Source: Kofleriaceae bacterium
Lineage (GTDB): Bacteria > Myxococcota_A > Polyangia > Haliangiales > Haliangiaceae
Reading direction: 5' to 3'
Assembly: GCA_016763395.1 (NCBI GenBank)
Contig: JAESTW010000763.1
Span: 1 to 14,402 of the forward strand
Length of the DNA: 14,402 nucleotides
Below, piece by piece: positions 13,229 through 14,402 of this stretch. Each line of letters starts with the position of its first letter. Position 1 is the first letter of the stretch. The notes beneath the pieces were generated by a model. The model saw nothing but the letters and a program-made list of their open reading frames with translations. It was not told the DNA's origin and ran no database searches. The translations under genes and the position numbers were made by a program.

Positions 13229-13945
13229 TTATTCTCCCTGGGCTTGGTCCAAGCTACCCGGGACGGGGACCATGGTTGCGCCTTCACTTTGCAGTGCGAG
13301 CATTCCTGCGTCCACTTTGTGTTTTGCTTGAAAGTACGACTTGCTCATGTCCCCCAGGACTTTGGGCAATGCAGCTTGGTTAATGACCTCGGGCAAGTAA
13401 CTTCCCAAGAGTCTATCGACTCTCTTCTTGGTTGTTGGGCATTGGCTCATCATCGGGCTCTTGCGCAGTGACTTCTCCATTTGGGCCGCTAGTTTCGATG
13501 CTTTGGCGAGACGATTTTTGGCGACTGCACTGTCGATATGAAGTTTTTTGGTGGTGATAAAGATGCGTGTTTGTCGGGCACATACCTGATTGAGCCGCTG
13601 TCCGGTCTTGGTAACGACTTTGTGGGACTGCAAGCGAAACCAATTCTCGTATCGCTCCTTTTGGAAGGGATATTGCCCGAAACACGAAAGGGCCTGAGGC
13701 GATTGGCCGTGCGCTCTAAGAGTCTGAAGAGGCTTTTCTATTCGAGAAAACTCGTCCGAAGAAAGGGAATTGTGCCGACCCAATTCTAAGGTCAGGTCAA
13801 AAATCAGCTGCGATGCTTCTCGCTCAAGCTCCTGTTCACAAGCGTCGCCTGGATTCAGAGCTTCTGCGTGTGCAGATGAGGTAGGTAGTGCGGCTACACA
13901 CAGAGGCAACAATAGGATTGATGTGAGGACCGATGTAAGACGCAT
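13229..13945 (-). CDS. Secreted protein of unknown function, probably truncated
   Basis: A 238-residue product. I chose the ATG at 13945, with GGAG seven bases ahead, over a TTG six codons upstream. A clear signal peptide (MRLTSVLTSILLLPLCVAAL, then PTSSAHA) should be cut after A27, giving EALNPGDACEQ. The mature part is helical and charged, with scattered cysteines (DACEQ, LSCFGQ, NQVCARQ, SQCPTT) that could pair as disulfides in the periplasm. Many Lys/Arg lie between about 120 and 190. I do not recognise a family. The reading frame continues beyond its TAA (see the entry at 12803-13228), so the native protein was probably about 380 residues. The gene follows the membrane protein by 56 nt and may share its transcript. 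It is not obviously tied to the che operon, which is 2 kb away. Confidence 0.75.
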   Translation of the reverse strand: MRLTSVLTSILLLPLCVAALPTSSAHAEALNPGDACEQELEREASQLIFDLTLELGRHNSLSSDEFSRIEKPLQTLRAHGQSPQALSCFGQYPFQKERYENWFRLQSHKVVTKTGQRLNQVCARQTRIFITTKKLHIDSAVAKNRLAKASKLAAQMEKSLRKSPMMSQCPTTKKRVDRLLGSYLPEVINQAALPKVLGDMSKSYFQAKHKVDAGMLALQSEGATMVPVPGSLDQAQGE

Positions 13946-14001
13946 TGCGCAGCTCCAAAGCAAAGAGGGACGCGCAGTAGATCGGTCGTCGTGCTTCTGG
14001 C

Positions 14002-14402
14002 TTAACCTACAAAAGGTAGTTTTGGCCGAGCCAAGTGAAAATAGGTGACGCCAGTAAGAATAGAACCTGCGATCCCGACCACAACTTGCAGTCCGAGTAT
14101 CGTCAGAATGTAGGCCATCGTGGGGGACTCACCTTGTTCTCCAAAGGCAAGGCTCAGTATCTGCGCGCCTACTAGTATCACCATGACTTGCACAATGAGA
14201 ATCGAAAATATTTGCCACCTGTGTCCGTAGCTGAGTTCGGCGCTTCTTCTCAACGAGCCGACAATGCTGGGTTGTTCGGCGACAGCAACGGGGATAGCGA
14301 CATAGAGAACTATTGTGAGAACGATGGCGGGGAAAAATAGGATTGGGAAGAAGGTGAGAGAGAGCAGCGCCAAACTGGAAATCAGCCCAACAGCAACAAT
14401 CG
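14002..14402 (-). CDS. Multi-pass membrane protein, partial at window edge
   Basis: The frame is open through the right edge (continuing IVAVGLISSLALLSL), so the N-terminus lies outside the window; 133 codons are visible. Hydrophobic helices cover the first 45 residues shown, then SLRRSAELSYGHRWQIF, then two more helices, ending HLARPKLPFVG. The motif of a short polar turn RS-EL--GHRW-IF between helices, preceded by AIPVAVAEQP, is typical of membrane domains often annotated as glycerophosphodiester phosphodiesterase membrane region or related uncharacterised integral membrane proteins. No catalytic residues are in the visible part. Function is unknown. Confidence 0.8.
   Translation of the reverse strand, partial: IVAVGLISSLALLSLTFFPILFFPAIVLTIVLYVAIPVAVAEQPSIVGSLRRSAELSYGHRWQIFSILIVQVMVILVGAQILSLAFGEQGESPTMAYILTILGLQVVVGIAGSILTGVTYFHLARPKLPFVG

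Noticed and set aside
13066..13287. Minus-strand 73-codon frame overlapping the end of the secreted protein gene
   Set aside because: Arg-rich and out of frame with the better coding frame that continues from 13228 to 12803.
1..14402. CRISPR arrays, tRNA or rRNA genes, insertion sequences, transposases and toxin-antitoxin pairs
   Set aside because: None could be seen; the only repeats are the intragenic ones listed.

Overview
The window is 14.4 kb of bacterial DNA with mid-range base composition, dominated by one long minus-strand chemosensory operon. The soluble multi-PAS receptor, the CheA with two CheW-like ends, and the attached NtrC-type two-component pair resemble gene sets of Deltaproteobacteria/Myxococcota. 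That taxonomic reading is an inference from protein style only and is weak; no rRNA or other marker is present.

Layout, reading the minus strand from right to left: cheA (9501-11732), cheW (9071-9508), a chemoreceptor with an N-terminal truncated hemoglobin and three tandem PAS domains (6504-9056), cheB (5274-6479), cheR (4423-5283), a small DUF454/YbaN-type membrane protein (3927-4412), a second CheB-like response regulator/methylesterase broken by a 1-nt frameshift (2909-3930), a membrane histidine kinase (1545-2864) and an NtrC-type sigma-54 activator (185-1534). Gaps are 44 nt or less and several genes overlap, so the nine genes probably form one transcription unit. A single-domain Hpt protein (11913-12260) is divergent from cheA across a 180-nt intergenic region.

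How it may work: the cytoplasmic receptor would sense O2, NO or another heme ligand through its globin and control CheA through CheW, with CheR and CheB providing adaptation. No stand-alone CheY is present. The likely outputs are therefore the receiver-methylesterase, the NtrC-type regulator or the Hpt protein, which suggests a transcriptional ('alternative cellular function') pathway rather than, or as well as, flagellar control. This is inference from gene content.

The right end (12.3-14.4 kb) is different. It holds a decayed DUF3365-type c-heme protein on the plus strand with stops, frame changes and an apparent deletion. Convergent to it is a secreted protein of unknown function whose reading frame continues past a single TAA for 141 more codons. 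Last comes a multi-pass membrane protein cut by the window edge. Three disrupted genes in one window suggest either gene decay or residual sequence errors.
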